Below, piece by piece: positions 56,349 through 64,000 of a stretch of 64,000 nucleotides of DNA. The DNA comes from Phenylobacterium sp. Its GTDB lineage: Bacteria; Pseudomonadota; Alphaproteobacteria; Caulobacterales; Caulobacteraceae. The position numbers and the translations under genes were made by a program. Position 1 is the stretch's first letter. Each line of letters begins with the position of its first letter. Under the pieces are notes generated by a model. The model searched no databases. It was not told the DNA's origin and was given only the letters and a program-made list of their open reading frames with translations. Location: the NCBI RefSeq assembly GCF_004299445.1, contig NZ_SCTC01000063.1, positions 93,300-157,299 on the forward strand. Direction: 5' to 3'.

Positions 56349-57010
56349 TGGCGCTGACCCTGCATTCCGCGTGGCGGGCGACCGCCCCCTATCGCGTGCG
56401 CATCGGCCTGGCGCTGAAGGGCGTCGAGTACGGCTATCACCCCGTCGACCTGCTCGCGGGCGAGCAGCGCGAGCCCGCGTACAGGGCCGTGAACCCCCAG
56501 GGGCTTACGCCGGCGCTGGACCTGGGCGACGGCACGGTCTTGGCCCAAAGCCTGGCGATCCTGGAGTGGCTGGAGGAGACCCGGCCCCAGCCCCCGATCC
56601 TGCCGCGGTCTGCGCTGGACCGGGCCGTGGTGCGGCGCATGGCCGGGATCATCGCGTGCGATATCCATCCGCTGAACAACACCCGCGTTGGCAGGAAGCT
56701 CAAGGAACTGGGCGTGCCGGACGAGGTGGTCGCCACAGACTGGATTCAGGCCTGGATCCGCGACGGCTTCGACGCGTTGGAGCCGTTGGTCGCCCGGTAC
56801 GGCGGCAGGTTCGCGTTCGGCGATACGCCCACCATCGCCGACTGCTGTCTCGTTCCGCAGGTCTATTCGGCCCGCCGCTTCAAGCTGGACGTCACGCCGT
56901 GGCCCGGCCTGATCGGCGCCGCCGACCGCGCCGCCGAGCACCCGGCCTTCCAGGCCGCGCACCCCAACCGGCAGCCCGACGCTCAGCTTCCGGCGGGGGG
57001 GGCGCAATGA
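56348..57010 (+). CDS. Maleylpyruvate/maleylacetoacetate isomerase (zeta-class GST)
   Basis: A 220-residue glutathione-dependent isomerase converting maleyl to fumaryl intermediates. It has the zeta-class start LTLHSAWRATAPYRVRIGLALKG (SxxSxRVR-like; here the first Ser of SSxS is replaced: SAWRATAPYRVR), VNPQGLTPALDLGDGT and SLAILEWLEETRP. The loss of the strict SSCS motif is noted; a Ser or Thr may still activate glutathione. It overlaps the FAH-family gene upstream and the carbonic anhydrase downstream, giving a three-gene unit. Confidence 0.88.
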   Translation: MALTLHSAWRATAPYRVRIGLALKGVEYGYHPVDLLAGEQREPAYRAVNPQGLTPALDLGDGTVLAQSLAILEWLEETRPQPPILPRSALDRAVVRRMAGIIACDIHPLNNTRVGRKLKELGVPDEVVATDWIQAWIRDGFDALEPLVARYGGRFAFGDTPTIADCCLVPQVYSARRFKLDVTPWPGLIGAADRAAEHPAFQAAHPNRQPDAQLPAGGAQ

Positions 57011-57636
57011 CCCGCAAGACGCTCGACGACCTCAAGGCCAAGAACCGCGCCTGGGCCGCCGGCAAGGTCGCGGCCGATCCGGGCTTCTTCAAGCGCCTGG
57101 AGGGCCAGCAGGCGCCTGAGTACCTCTGGATCGGCTGCGCCGACAGCCGCGTGCCGGCCAACGAGATCGTGGGGCTGGATCCCGGCGAGCTGTTCGTCCA
57201 CCGAAACGTGGCCAACCTGGCCCCGCCCCAGGACGCCAACTACCTGTCCGTGCTGCAGTTTGCCGTGGACGTGATCCGCGTGAAGCACATCCTGGTGGTG
57301 GGCCACTACGGCTGCAGTGGCGTCGCCGCGGCCGTCGACGGCCAGCGCCGCGGCCTGGTCGACCACTGGCTCCACCCCATCCGCGAGGTCCACCACGAAC
57401 ACCGCCACGAACTGGCCGAACTGCCCGACGAGAAGACCAGGTGGGACCGGCTGGTCGAGCTGAACGTCATGCGCCAGGTCAAGAACGTGGCCTCGGACGT
57501 TTTCGTCATGGATGCGTGGCGCCGGGGGCAGCCGCTCAGTGTCCATGGCTGGGTCTATACGCTGGGCACCGGACTGGTGACCGACATGGGCGTGACCATC
57601 TCGGGTCCCGACGATCTGTCCGACTTCGTCGGCTGA
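57007..57636 (+). CDS. Beta-carbonic anhydrase
   Basis: A 209-residue beta-class carbonic anhydrase. Zinc ligands are in LWIGCADSRVPANE (Cys, with the Asp-Arg dyad) and VGHYGCSGV (His and Cys), with LFVHRNVANL between. It interconverts CO2 and bicarbonate in the cytoplasm. The ATG overlaps the stop of the isomerase gene by four bases. Link to ring cleavage is probably positional only. Confidence 0.95.
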   Translation: MTRKTLDDLKAKNRAWAAGKVAADPGFFKRLEGQQAPEYLWIGCADSRVPANEIVGLDPGELFVHRNVANLAPPQDANYLSVLQFAVDVIRVKHILVVGHYGCSGVAAAVDGQRRGLVDHWLHPIREVHHEHRHELAELPDEKTRWDRLVELNVMRQVKNVASDVFVMDAWRRGQPLSVHGWVYTLGTGLVTDMGVTISGPDDLSDFVG

Positions 57637-57662
57637 GGGTCGCCTTAAGCCGGCGCGAGGGC

Positions 57663-58616
57663 CTATGCCAGCTTGATCTCCCTCAACCGCTCCTGGAGGT
57701 ACGCGTCGGCCGTGATGGGCTGCGGGTAGCGGTCGGGGTTGGCGGCGTCGACGCAGCTGGGCAGCGTCCGGATCAGATAGTCCGAATTGAAGTGCAGGAA
57801 GAACGGCGTCGAGTAGCGCGGGAAACCGCGGCGCTCCGGGGCCGGGTTCACGACGCGGTGGGTCGTGGACGGCAGGCGGTGGTTCACCAGTCGCTGCAGC
57901 ATGTCGCCGATGTTGCAGACCAAGCTGCCGGCAGGGGGGTTGATGGCGATCCATCGGCCGTCGTGATCCTTCACCTCCAGCCCGGCCTCTTCGGCGCCGA
58001 GCAGAAGCGTGATGACGTTGATATCCTCGTGCGCCCCGGCGCGGATGTGCGGCCCGTCCTTGGGGACCGGCGGATAGTGCAGCAGGCGCAGGATCGAATT
58101 GCCCACGTCGACCTTGTCGTCGAAGAAGTGGCGGTCGAGGCCCAGGTAGGTGGCGATCGCCTCCAGGACCTTCAGGCCCATGGCGTCCAGCGCGTTGTAG
58201 AGCCACTGCACCTTCGCGTGGAACTCGGGCAGTTCCAGATCGGGCCACACGTTGTCGATCATGTGGTCGCGGAACCGATGGCCGGGCGGCAGGTCGCGGC
58301 CTACGTGCCAGAATTCCTTGAGGTCGTAGTGGGTGTGGCCCTTGGCGGTTTCGACGCCGAAGGGCGTGTAGCCGCGTTGGCCCGCCACGGGCAGCTTGTA
58401 CTTCATCTTCGCCGCCTCGGGCAGGGCGAAGAACTGCTTCATCTGGTCGATGGCCGCATCGACCTTGTCCTGCGGCATGCCGTGGTCGGAGATCACCGCG
58501 AACCCCCAGCGGGCGTAGCTGTCGCCCAGGGCCTGGGTGAAGGCGTTGAAGTCCTTGGCGAAGAGGTCGAACGAGACGGGCTCGATACGATCCTGGAGGG
58601 CGGTGGCTTGGCTCAT
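57663..58616 (-). CDS. 2-oxoglutarate/Fe(II)-dependent oxygenase, isopenicillin N synthase family
   Basis: A 317-residue non-heme iron enzyme. Fold-typical N-terminal segment (ARWGFAVISDHGMPQDKVDAAI), iron ligands HxD in GAHEDINVITLL and a distal His in STTHRVVNP with the substrate/cosubstrate Arg region (RYSTPFF, R-x-S-like). Related proteins are widespread in alphaproteobacteria, mostly of unknown substrate. It converges on the carbonic anhydrase gene and is divergent from nothing obvious upstream. Confidence 0.9.
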   Translation of the reverse strand: MSQATALQDRIEPVSFDLFAKDFNAFTQALGDSYARWGFAVISDHGMPQDKVDAAIDQMKQFFALPEAAKMKYKLPVAGQRGYTPFGVETAKGHTHYDLKEFWHVGRDLPPGHRFRDHMIDNVWPDLELPEFHAKVQWLYNALDAMGLKVLEAIATYLGLDRHFFDDKVDVGNSILRLLHYPPVPKDGPHIRAGAHEDINVITLLLGAEEAGLEVKDHDGRWIAINPPAGSLVCNIGDMLQRLVNHRLPSTTHRVVNPAPERRGFPRYSTPFFLHFNSDYLIRTLPSCVDAANPDRYPQPITADAYLQERLREIKLA

Positions 58617-58755
58617 TTCGGCGTTCTACACCTCTGCGCGCCGGCGTGCATCCCGGCAAGCGACTCCCCCGCTGGCGAAGGTCCGTCTGCGGGTTATGCA
58701 GGCTCTCGTGCCCGGCGACCGGCGGCGAGCTGGCTTCAGGCGCGCGCAAGCGGCT

Positions 58756-60633
58756 CTATCCGGCCTCCAGACGACGCTTGGCGGCGCGGTCGTTGTCTGC
58801 CTCCTCGGCTTCCTCCTTGGAGAGGCGGCGCATCTCTTCGGTCAGCAACTTCTCCATGGTCTCGCGGCTGTCGCGCACGGCCATCGCATACTGCTCCTCC
58901 TCGCCGTAGACCGGGGCCAGCTTCTTGAAGAGCGCCATGTCGTGCTCGCGGAAGACGGTGACCGCCTTGTTCGCGCGGCGGTCCGAAAGGCCCAGCCGAA
59001 GCAGGGCCTTCTTGCCGAACAGCATCGCGCTCTCGAACGTCTCGCGCACGACCTCATCGCCGCCCACCCGCACCAGTTCGTAAGCGTGCCGCCGGTCATA
59101 GGCGCGGGCCAGGATGGTCAGGTTGGGGAAGTAGTCGGTGGCCGCCTTCACCAGCTCGACCGCCTTGTCCTTGTCGTCGATGGCCACCAGCAGCAGCTTC
59201 GCCTTGTCGGCCCCCGCGGCGCGCAGGAGGTCCAGGCGCGTGGCGTCGCCGTAGTGCACGCGCCAGCCGAAGCGCCGGATCGTGTCGATCTGCTCGATGG
59301 ACGAGTCCAACAGCACCACCGAGAAGTCGTTGGCGGTGAGCAGGCGTGTGGCGATCTGGCCGAAGCGGCCGAAGCCGGCGACGATCACATCCGGGGCGCC
59401 GTCGTCGAAGGCCAGGCGCTCGGGCTCGGCCAGGCCTGTGGTGCGGTTGAGCACCAGCTTCTCGTAGAGCACGAAGGCGACGGGCGTCATCGCCATGGAG
59501 AGCGCCACCACCGCGGTCGCCAGGGCCGCGTCCTGGGCGGACAGCACCTGGGCGCCGGCGACGAAGGTCAACAGGACGAAGCAGAACTCACCGCCCTGGG
59601 CGAGAGAGACAGCCATGGTGGCGGCGTCTCGGTGGCTGTGGCGGAAGATCAGGCCGACAGCCCACATCGATGCGAACTTGGCGGTCATCAGACCCACGGT
59701 CAGCGAGATGACCAGCACCGGCTGAGCGGCCACGAGGCCCAGGTTCAGGCCTGCGCCAACGGTGATGAAGAACAGGCCCAGCAGCAGGCCGCGGAAGGGC
59801 TCGATGTCGGTCTCGAGCTCGCGGCGGAACTCGCTCTCGGCGAGCACTACGCCTGCCAGGAAGGCGCCCAGCGCGGGCGACAGCCCGACCAGCTCCATCA
59901 GCGCGGCCACGCCGACCACCAGCAGGAGGGCCGAGGCGGTGAAGATCTCGCGCAGGCGCGCGGCGGCGATAAACCGGAAGATGGGCCGTGTCAGATAGCG
60001 GCCGCCGATCACAACGCCGGCCACGGCGGCGAAGGTGGCCACGATGCGCACCCACTCAGGCTGGCCGGCCAGGATGCTGTGACCGTGCCCGGCGGCGGCG
60101 TCGACCCCGACGGGTGTGGCCGCCAAGAGCGGCAGGAAAGCGAAGAGGGGGATGACCGCCAGATCCTGGAACAGCAGCACACCGAACGCGGCTTGGCCGA
60201 CAGGGCCCTGCCGCAGGCCCTTCTCCTCCAGATTCTGCAGGACGATGGCCGTCGACGAGAGCGCCAGGATCAGGCCCACCGCCAGCGAAACGCGCCAGTC
60301 GGCGCCCAGGAACAAGGCGATGGCGCCTACGACGACGGCGCTCGCCAGCATTTGCGCCGCGCCCAGACCGAAGATCGAGGTGCGCATTTCCCATAGCAGC
60401 GCCGGCCTCACCTCCAGCCCGATCAGGAACAGCAGGATCACCACGCCGAACTCGGCGAAGGCCATCACGTCGGCCTGGTCGCCCACAAGGGACAGCGCGA
60501 AGGGGCCAACCAGCACCCCGGCGATGAGGTAGCCGAGGACGGAGCCCAGCCCGAGGCGCTTGGCGATGGGAACGGAGACGACACCGGCCGCCAGATAGAC
60601 CAGGGCCTGGATGAGGAGGGAGTCTGCGGTCAT
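58756..60633 (-). CDS. CPA2 monovalent cation:proton antiporter (KefB/KefC-like)
   Basis: A 625-residue K+/H+ or Na+/H+ antiporter. About 12 membrane helices (residues 1-~390) with family motifs RLGLGSVLGYLIAGVLVGPF and VGLILALSSTAIVLQNLEEKGL are followed by a TrkA-N domain (~410-530, DVIVAGFGRFGQIATRLLTANDFSVVLLDSS) for NAD binding and a charged C-terminal tail. Expected to protect against electrophile or osmotic/pH stress. Confidence 0.94.
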   Translation of the reverse strand: MTADSLLIQALVYLAAGVVSVPIAKRLGLGSVLGYLIAGVLVGPFALSLVGDQADVMAFAEFGVVILLFLIGLEVRPALLWEMRTSIFGLGAAQMLASAVVVGAIALFLGADWRVSLAVGLILALSSTAIVLQNLEEKGLRQGPVGQAAFGVLLFQDLAVIPLFAFLPLLAATPVGVDAAAGHGHSILAGQPEWVRIVATFAAVAGVVIGGRYLTRPIFRFIAAARLREIFTASALLLVVGVAALMELVGLSPALGAFLAGVVLAESEFRRELETDIEPFRGLLLGLFFITVGAGLNLGLVAAQPVLVISLTVGLMTAKFASMWAVGLIFRHSHRDAATMAVSLAQGGEFCFVLLTFVAGAQVLSAQDAALATAVVALSMAMTPVAFVLYEKLVLNRTTGLAEPERLAFDDGAPDVIVAGFGRFGQIATRLLTANDFSVVLLDSSIEQIDTIRRFGWRVHYGDATRLDLLRAAGADKAKLLLVAIDDKDKAVELVKAATDYFPNLTILARAYDRRHAYELVRVGGDEVVRETFESAMLFGKKALLRLGLSDRRANKAVTVFREHDMALFKKLAPVYGEEEQYAMAVRDSRETMEKLLTEEMRRLSKEEAEEADNDRAAKRRLEAG

Positions 60634-60741
60634 GCGGGGATTTCCATTCCCCGATCCGGGGGTGTGACCCCAATATCATCAATCGATGAATTTTTACGGC
60701 CGGGCCTTCCGGACCACCGTTTTGCGGCGTATCAGGCGGCC

Positions 60742-61452
60742 ATGGCTGACAAGGTTCGCAAAGACGCGGTCGAGGCGCTGCAAGGGCTGCTCTTCGACGG
60801 CATGACCATCATGGCGGGCGGCTTCGGGCTGTGCGGCATTCCCGAAACCCTGATCGCGGCGATCCGCCAGTCTGGCGTCAAGGACCTGACGGTTGTCTCG
60901 AACAACTGCGGCGTCGACGACTTCGGCCTGGGCGTGCTGCTGGCCGGCGGCCAGATCCGCAAGATGATCAGCTCCTACGTGGGCGAGAACAAACTGTTCG
61001 CCGAGCTCTATCTGTCGGGCAAGCTGGAGCTGGAGTTCAACCCGCAGGGCACCCTGGCCGAGCGCATCCGGGCCGGCGGCGCGGGCATCCCCGCGTTCTT
61101 CACCAAGACCGGCGTCGGCACCCTGGTGGCTGAGGGCAAGGAAGTCCGCGAGTTCGACGGCGAGCTCTATGTGATGGAACGCGGCCTCACCGCCGACCTG
61201 TCCATCGTCAAGGCCTGGAAGGGCGACGAGGAGGGCAACCTCGTCTATCGGATGACCGCGCGGAACTTCAATCCGATGATGGCGACCGCGGGCAAGGTGT
61301 GCGTGGCCGAGGTCGAAAAGATCGTCACCACCGGCACGCTCGATCCCGACAACATCCACACCCCCGGCATCTTCGTCGACCGCATCGTCGAGGGCGTTCA
61401 CGAGAAGCGCATCGAGCAGCGCACGACCCGTAAGCTTGAGGGAGCCGCCTGA
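60742..61452 (+). CDS. scoA: 3-oxoacid (succinyl-CoA:3-ketoacid) CoA-transferase subunit A
   Basis: A 236-residue alpha subunit. Motifs: [60 protein letters not shown] and [21 protein letters not shown]. With the B subunit it transfers CoA from succinyl-CoA to acetoacetate or 3-oxoadipate. The start at 60742 ([13 protein letters not shown]) is chosen over the track start, which runs into non-conserved codons. It overlaps the B subunit by one base. Confidence 0.93.
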   Translation: MADKVRKDAVEALQGLLFDGMTIMAGGFGLCGIPETLIAAIRQSGVKDLTVVSNNCGVDDFGLGVLLAGGQIRKMISSYVGENKLFAELYLSGKLELEFNPQGTLAERIRAGGAGIPAFFTKTGVGTLVAEGKEVREFDGELYVMERGLTADLSIVKAWKGDEEGNLVYRMTARNFNPMMATAGKVCVAEVEKIVTTGTLDPDNIHTPGIFVDRIVEGVHEKRIEQRTTRKLEGAA

Positions 61453-62105
61453 TGGCCTGGACCCGCGACCAGATCGCCGCCCGCGCGGCCCAGGAGCTGC
61501 GCGACGGCTTCTACGTGAACCTCGGCATCGGGATCCCGACCCTGGTGGCCAACTACATCCCCGCCGGCATGAGCGTGACGCTGCAGAGCGAGAACGGGAT
61601 GCTGGGGATGGGTCCCTTCCCGATCGAGGGGCAGGAAGACGCCGACCTGATCAACGCCGGCAAGCAGACGATCACCGCCCTGCCGTCGAGCAGCTATTTC
61701 TCCAGCGCCGACAGTTTCGCAATGATCCGCGGCGGCCACATCGACCTGAGCATCCTGGGCGCCATGCAGGTGGCCGAGAACGGCGACCTCGCCAACTGGA
61801 TGGTCCCGGGGAAGATGGTGAAGGGCATGGGCGGCGCCATGGACCTGGTGGCGGGCGTGAAGCGCGTCGTCGTGGTCATGGAGCACACCGAGAAGACCGG
61901 CGCGCCCAAGCTGCTCAAGGCCTGCACCCTGCCCTTGACCGGCCAGGGGGTTGTCGACCTGGTGGTCACCGAACTGGGCGTGTTCGACGTCAACAGGGGC
62001 AAGTCGCCGCTGACGCTGCTGGAACTGGCGCCCGGCGTGACGCTGGATGAGGTCAAGGCCAAGACGGGCGCGGAACTCCGGGTCGCCGATACGGTGGCCG
62101 GCTAG
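61452..62105 (+). CDS. scoB: 3-oxoacid CoA-transferase subunit B
   Basis: A 217-residue beta subunit containing the catalytic glutamate in [14 protein letters not shown], preceded by [15 protein letters not shown] and followed by [14 protein letters not shown] and [16 protein letters not shown]. Together with subunit A it completes the ketone-body or 3-oxoacid activation step. The precise 3-oxoacid cannot be fixed from sequence. Confidence 0.94.
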   Translation: MAWTRDQIAARAAQELRDGFYVNLGIGIPTLVANYIPAGMSVTLQSENGMLGMGPFPIEGQEDADLINAGKQTITALPSSSYFSSADSFAMIRGGHIDLSILGAMQVAENGDLANWMVPGKMVKGMGGAMDLVAGVKRVVVVMEHTEKTGAPKLLKACTLPLTGQGVVDLVVTELGVFDVNRGKSPLTLLELAPGVTLDEVKAKTGAELRVADTVAG

Positions 62106-62111
62106 CGGCGA

Positions 62112-63314
62112 CTATCGGCCGTAGGCCTTCAGCACTTTCGCAGGCGCGGTGGTGAACCAGGCGTAGCCGTTGCGGCGCTCGGCGCTGAGGTCGTGGACAT
62201 CGTCGTGGATCGTGCGGTCGCGGTCGCCGAAGATCGGGCGGCCGGTGGCGAGATCGTAGTAGCGGGCCCATAGCGGCGCCGCGCCGGGCTGGTCGACCAG
62301 GCGGCGGGCCTCGCCGGGGGCCGGAGCCCGCCAGGCCTTGTCGGCGATCGCTGCGCCCCGCAACCACGTCACGCCGCCGCCTATCGCGTGCGCCACCTCC
62401 GGCGGCGGGGTGGGGAAGGCTGTGATCAGATACGCCAGGATGCCGGCGCTTTCGGCGCTGGCCAGGGCGGCGGGCTCGAAGTTGCGGGCGCCGACGGGAG
62501 CCAGCGTCACCGCGTCGGCCTGCTGCGGCCAGCCTGTAGGGCGGCCATCCCTGACGACCTGTGATTTGAGAAGGGCGGCTAGGCCACGGCGCCAGGCCGC
62601 CTCGGCGTCGGCGCGCAGAGCGGGGGCTGCGAAGGCGTAGTCGCCCTGGCCTTTGGCGATGTCGCCCAGGAGGCTGAGCGCAGCCACCATGGCGTCGTCG
62701 TTGAAGGTGACCGCGTCGTGGTAGCCGCCCACCAGAGGCCAGACCTGGGGCCAGCCGCCGTTGGGATACTGCGCCGCCAGCAGCCAGCGGACGCCGCGCA
62801 CGAAGCTGTCGCGATAGGGCGCCTCGCCGCCCGCGGTGATGACGCGCGCCAGGAAGCGGAGCTCGGTGACGGTGGCGTCGTTGTCGAGGGTGCCGACGTA
62901 GTCCTTCTCCGCGGAGAACGGCTGGCCCGGCTGGCGTACGGCGGTGCGTGGCGCGTTCTTGCCCCAGCCGCCGGCGGGGCTCTGGAAGCTGACGATGACG
63001 TCGGCGATGTGTCGGGCCTCGGGCGTGGCGTACCAACGGGCGGGCTTGCTGAGCGGCATCGAGGCCGCGGCGTCGCCGGAGGTCGGGGGCGGGCCGTTGG
63101 TGGTTTCGGCGGCGTTCAGGCGGCGCGCCGCCTCGGAGCGGTCGAGATAGCTGGACCAAGCTGCGCGTTCGCCCGCAGGGATGTCGGCGAGGCGCTCGCG
63201 GGTGAGCGGCGGGGCCGGGGTCATCTGGCCGATGACCGCGGCCTGAGCCGACGTGGCGAGCAGGAGGGCGGCTGCGACGGCGGCGCGGATCATGGTGCGA
63301 GAGTGCCGTGTCAT
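62112..63314 (-). CDS. Secreted pectate lyase, polysaccharide lyase family 10 type
   Basis: A 400-residue secreted enzyme with a signal peptide (MIRAAVAAALLLATSAQA after a short basic head). The catalytic fold motifs of PL10 (Pel-15E type) are visible: QSPAGGWGKNAPR, KDYVGTLDNDATVTELRFLARV, NGGWPQVWPLVGGYHDAVTFNDDAM (the Asp/Glu calcium region), WPQQADAVTLAPVGARNFEP, and DRDRTIHDDVHDLSAERRNGYAWF (the lyase-typical Arg). It would cleave polygalacturonate from plant cell walls, indicating a plant-litter lifestyle. Starts at 63314 or 63293 are both possible. Confidence 0.9.
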   Translation of the reverse strand: MTRHSRTMIRAAVAAALLLATSAQAAVIGQMTPAPPLTRERLADIPAGERAAWSSYLDRSEAARRLNAAETTNGPPPTSGDAAASMPLSKPARWYATPEARHIADVIVSFQSPAGGWGKNAPRTAVRQPGQPFSAEKDYVGTLDNDATVTELRFLARVITAGGEAPYRDSFVRGVRWLLAAQYPNGGWPQVWPLVGGYHDAVTFNDDAMVAALSLLGDIAKGQGDYAFAAPALRADAEAAWRRGLAALLKSQVVRDGRPTGWPQQADAVTLAPVGARNFEPAALASAESAGILAYLITAFPTPPPEVAHAIGGGVTWLRGAAIADKAWRAPAPGEARRLVDQPGAAPLWARYYDLATGRPIFGDRDRTIHDDVHDLSAERRNGYAWFTTAPAKVLKAYGR

Positions 63315-63393
63315 GTCCCGTGATGCCTAGCTGAGAGCGTTGGACCTGCTCTTTCTCAGAGAGAGGAAGGCTTCGATCTCATGGGCGATGGGA

Positions 63394-63486
63394 GCCTGCT
63401 GGATCCGGTCACTCAAGGACCGGCCTCTGGCCGGCCGCCCCGCGGCGGCCCTCCGGGCCGTCCTTGACTGACCGGATCCAGCAGGC
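63394..63486. repeat. 27-bp inverted repeat with nested palindrome
   Basis: In the ~300-base gap between the lyase and the glyoxalase-like gene, 63394-63420 and 63460-63486 are inverted copies (26 of 27 bases match), enclosing a second GGCCGCC/GGCGGCC palindrome (63433-63450). No open frame or T-tract fits. It may be a palindromic repeat of the genome or a transcript-end structure; the rest of the gap holds nothing I can recognise. Confidence 0.7.
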
Positions 63487-63616
63487 AGGCTCGGAGCCAC
63501 GAGATAGACGCGCAAGCGCCGCCGCCGATCCCCCTGCGTTCGCCGGTGAATGGCCGGGAGGGGAGAGGAGGGTGAGCGCCGTGCCTTGGGCGCAGCGGCA
63601 AGGCTTGCGCCCCGCC

Positions 63617-63922
63617 TCAGGCGTAACTCACCACCTCGTATTCGATGCCGTCCGGGTCGAGGAAATAGAACCGCCGCCCCGGCTCGTAATCGCCATGCGA
63701 GAAGGGCGTGAGGCCGGCGGCCACCACGCGCGCCTCGGTCGCGTCCAGGTCGTCCACCTCGACGCCGATGTGGTTGAGCGGCCGGCCCTTGGCGAAGTCG
63801 TCGGCCGTGTAGGCGACGCCGGGGCCGGTGTAGAGGGCGATGTACTGCTGGGCTGTTCCCACGTGGATCGAAAGACCGCCGTCGCGCGCCGGGCCCTGCC
63901 AGCGGATCGGCCAGCCGAACAT
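63617..63922 (-). pseudogene. Glyoxalase/VOC-family protein, 5' part lost at inverted-repeat junction
   Basis: The minus frame 63617-63922 (101 codons) encodes the middle and end of a VOC-superfamily metal-binding protein: FGWPIRWQGPARDGGLSIHVG, YIALYTGPG, LNHIGVEVDDLDATEARVVAAG, GRRFYFLDPDGIEYEVVSYA. The first ~20 residues normal in the family (a LNHLxLxVxDxxxSxxFYxxxFGW start) are missing, because the sequence flips to an inverted copy of the gene's own middle at about 63918. So the gene is broken here, either truly or by misassembly; the ATG at 63922 is at the junction and may not be a true start. Confidence 0.6.
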
Positions 63923-64000
63923 CGCCCTCTACACCGGCCCCGGCGTCGCCTACACGGCCGACGACTTCGCCAAGGGCCGGCCGCTCAACCACATCGGCGT
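63762..64000. repeat. 82-bp perfect inverted duplication at window end
   Basis: Bases 63919-64000 are the exact reverse complement of 63762-63843, with a 75-base unique segment between. The match reaches the last base of the window, so it may be longer. It copies coding sequence of the VOC gene rather than an element with its own features, which suggests a fold-back rearrangement or an assembly/contig-end artefact. Confidence 0.9.

Noticed and set aside
58537-60396. Plus-strand ORF of 619 codons
   Set aside because: Mirror of the antiporter gene; composition of Gln/His/Gly/Arg is typical of shadow frames.

Overview
The window is a high-GC alphaproteobacterial chromosome segment, almost certainly from the Caulobacterales (Caulobacter/Phenylobacterium type). 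The strongest evidence is a ChpT histidine phosphotransferase, a complete general-stress-response locus (PhyK, EcfG, NepR, PhyR) close to it, three TonB-dependent receptors and many HWE/HisKA_2-type regulators. No rRNA, tRNA, CRISPR array, transposase or phage gene is visible.

Left part (1-30 kb): a TonB receptor/PepSY pair; two tandem small lipoproteins; an acyltransferase; an IorAB-like molybdenum hydroxylase with a divergent c-type cytochrome; a siroheme-synthase N-terminal protein; a second TonB receptor followed by a membrane dipeptidase; a DUF1905 protein, an MHS-type MFS transporter and an M20 peptidase. Next come a TetR-controlled operon (GNAT, saccharopine-dehydrogenase-like, MDR reductase) with a clear operator, a half-size EamA transporter, a large PAS hybrid kinase, glutaryl-CoA dehydrogenase plus enoyl-CoA hydratase, and a catecholate-siderophore-type receptor next to a second PepSY protein with Fur-like sites.

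Middle (29-44 kb): cysQ/DUF3553, chpT, a secreted S9 peptidase, a CheY/CheR-like pair, then the stress-response island. phyK, ecfG-nepR and divergent phyR are surrounded by small envelope genes. By eye I find seven EcfG-type promoters (GGAAC-N16/17-CGTT, one with TGTT) in about 5.5 kb. They lie in front of nepR-ecfG, phyR, an entericidin-like lipoprotein missing from the ORF track, a two-gene membrane-protein operon, a glycine-zipper lipoprotein, a membrane-protein/lipid-kinase/phosphoesterase operon, and a structured non-coding RNA of about 120 nt. The RNA has a 12-bp basal stem, an unpaired C8 tract and an intrinsic terminator, which fits a GsrN-like stress sRNA. A PAS-HWE kinase with a receiver domain follows.

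Right part (44-64 kb): acyl-CoA metabolism (CaiB/BaiF, MaoC), an M14 peptidase, a winged-helix/TPR regulator, and a divergent catabolic-looking cluster (phosphotransferase, two near-identical SDRs, SnoaL-like protein, acyl-CoA ligase, P450). These are followed by FAH-family hydrolase, zeta-GST isomerase, beta-carbonic anhydrase, a 2-oxoglutarate-type oxygenase, a KefB/C-type antiporter, the two subunits of a 3-oxoacid CoA-transferase and a family-10 pectate lyase. The last 240 bases hold an 82-bp perfect inverted duplication that breaks a glyoxalase-family gene, which may be a contig-end artefact.

All family calls are from reading the sequence; no database search was run.
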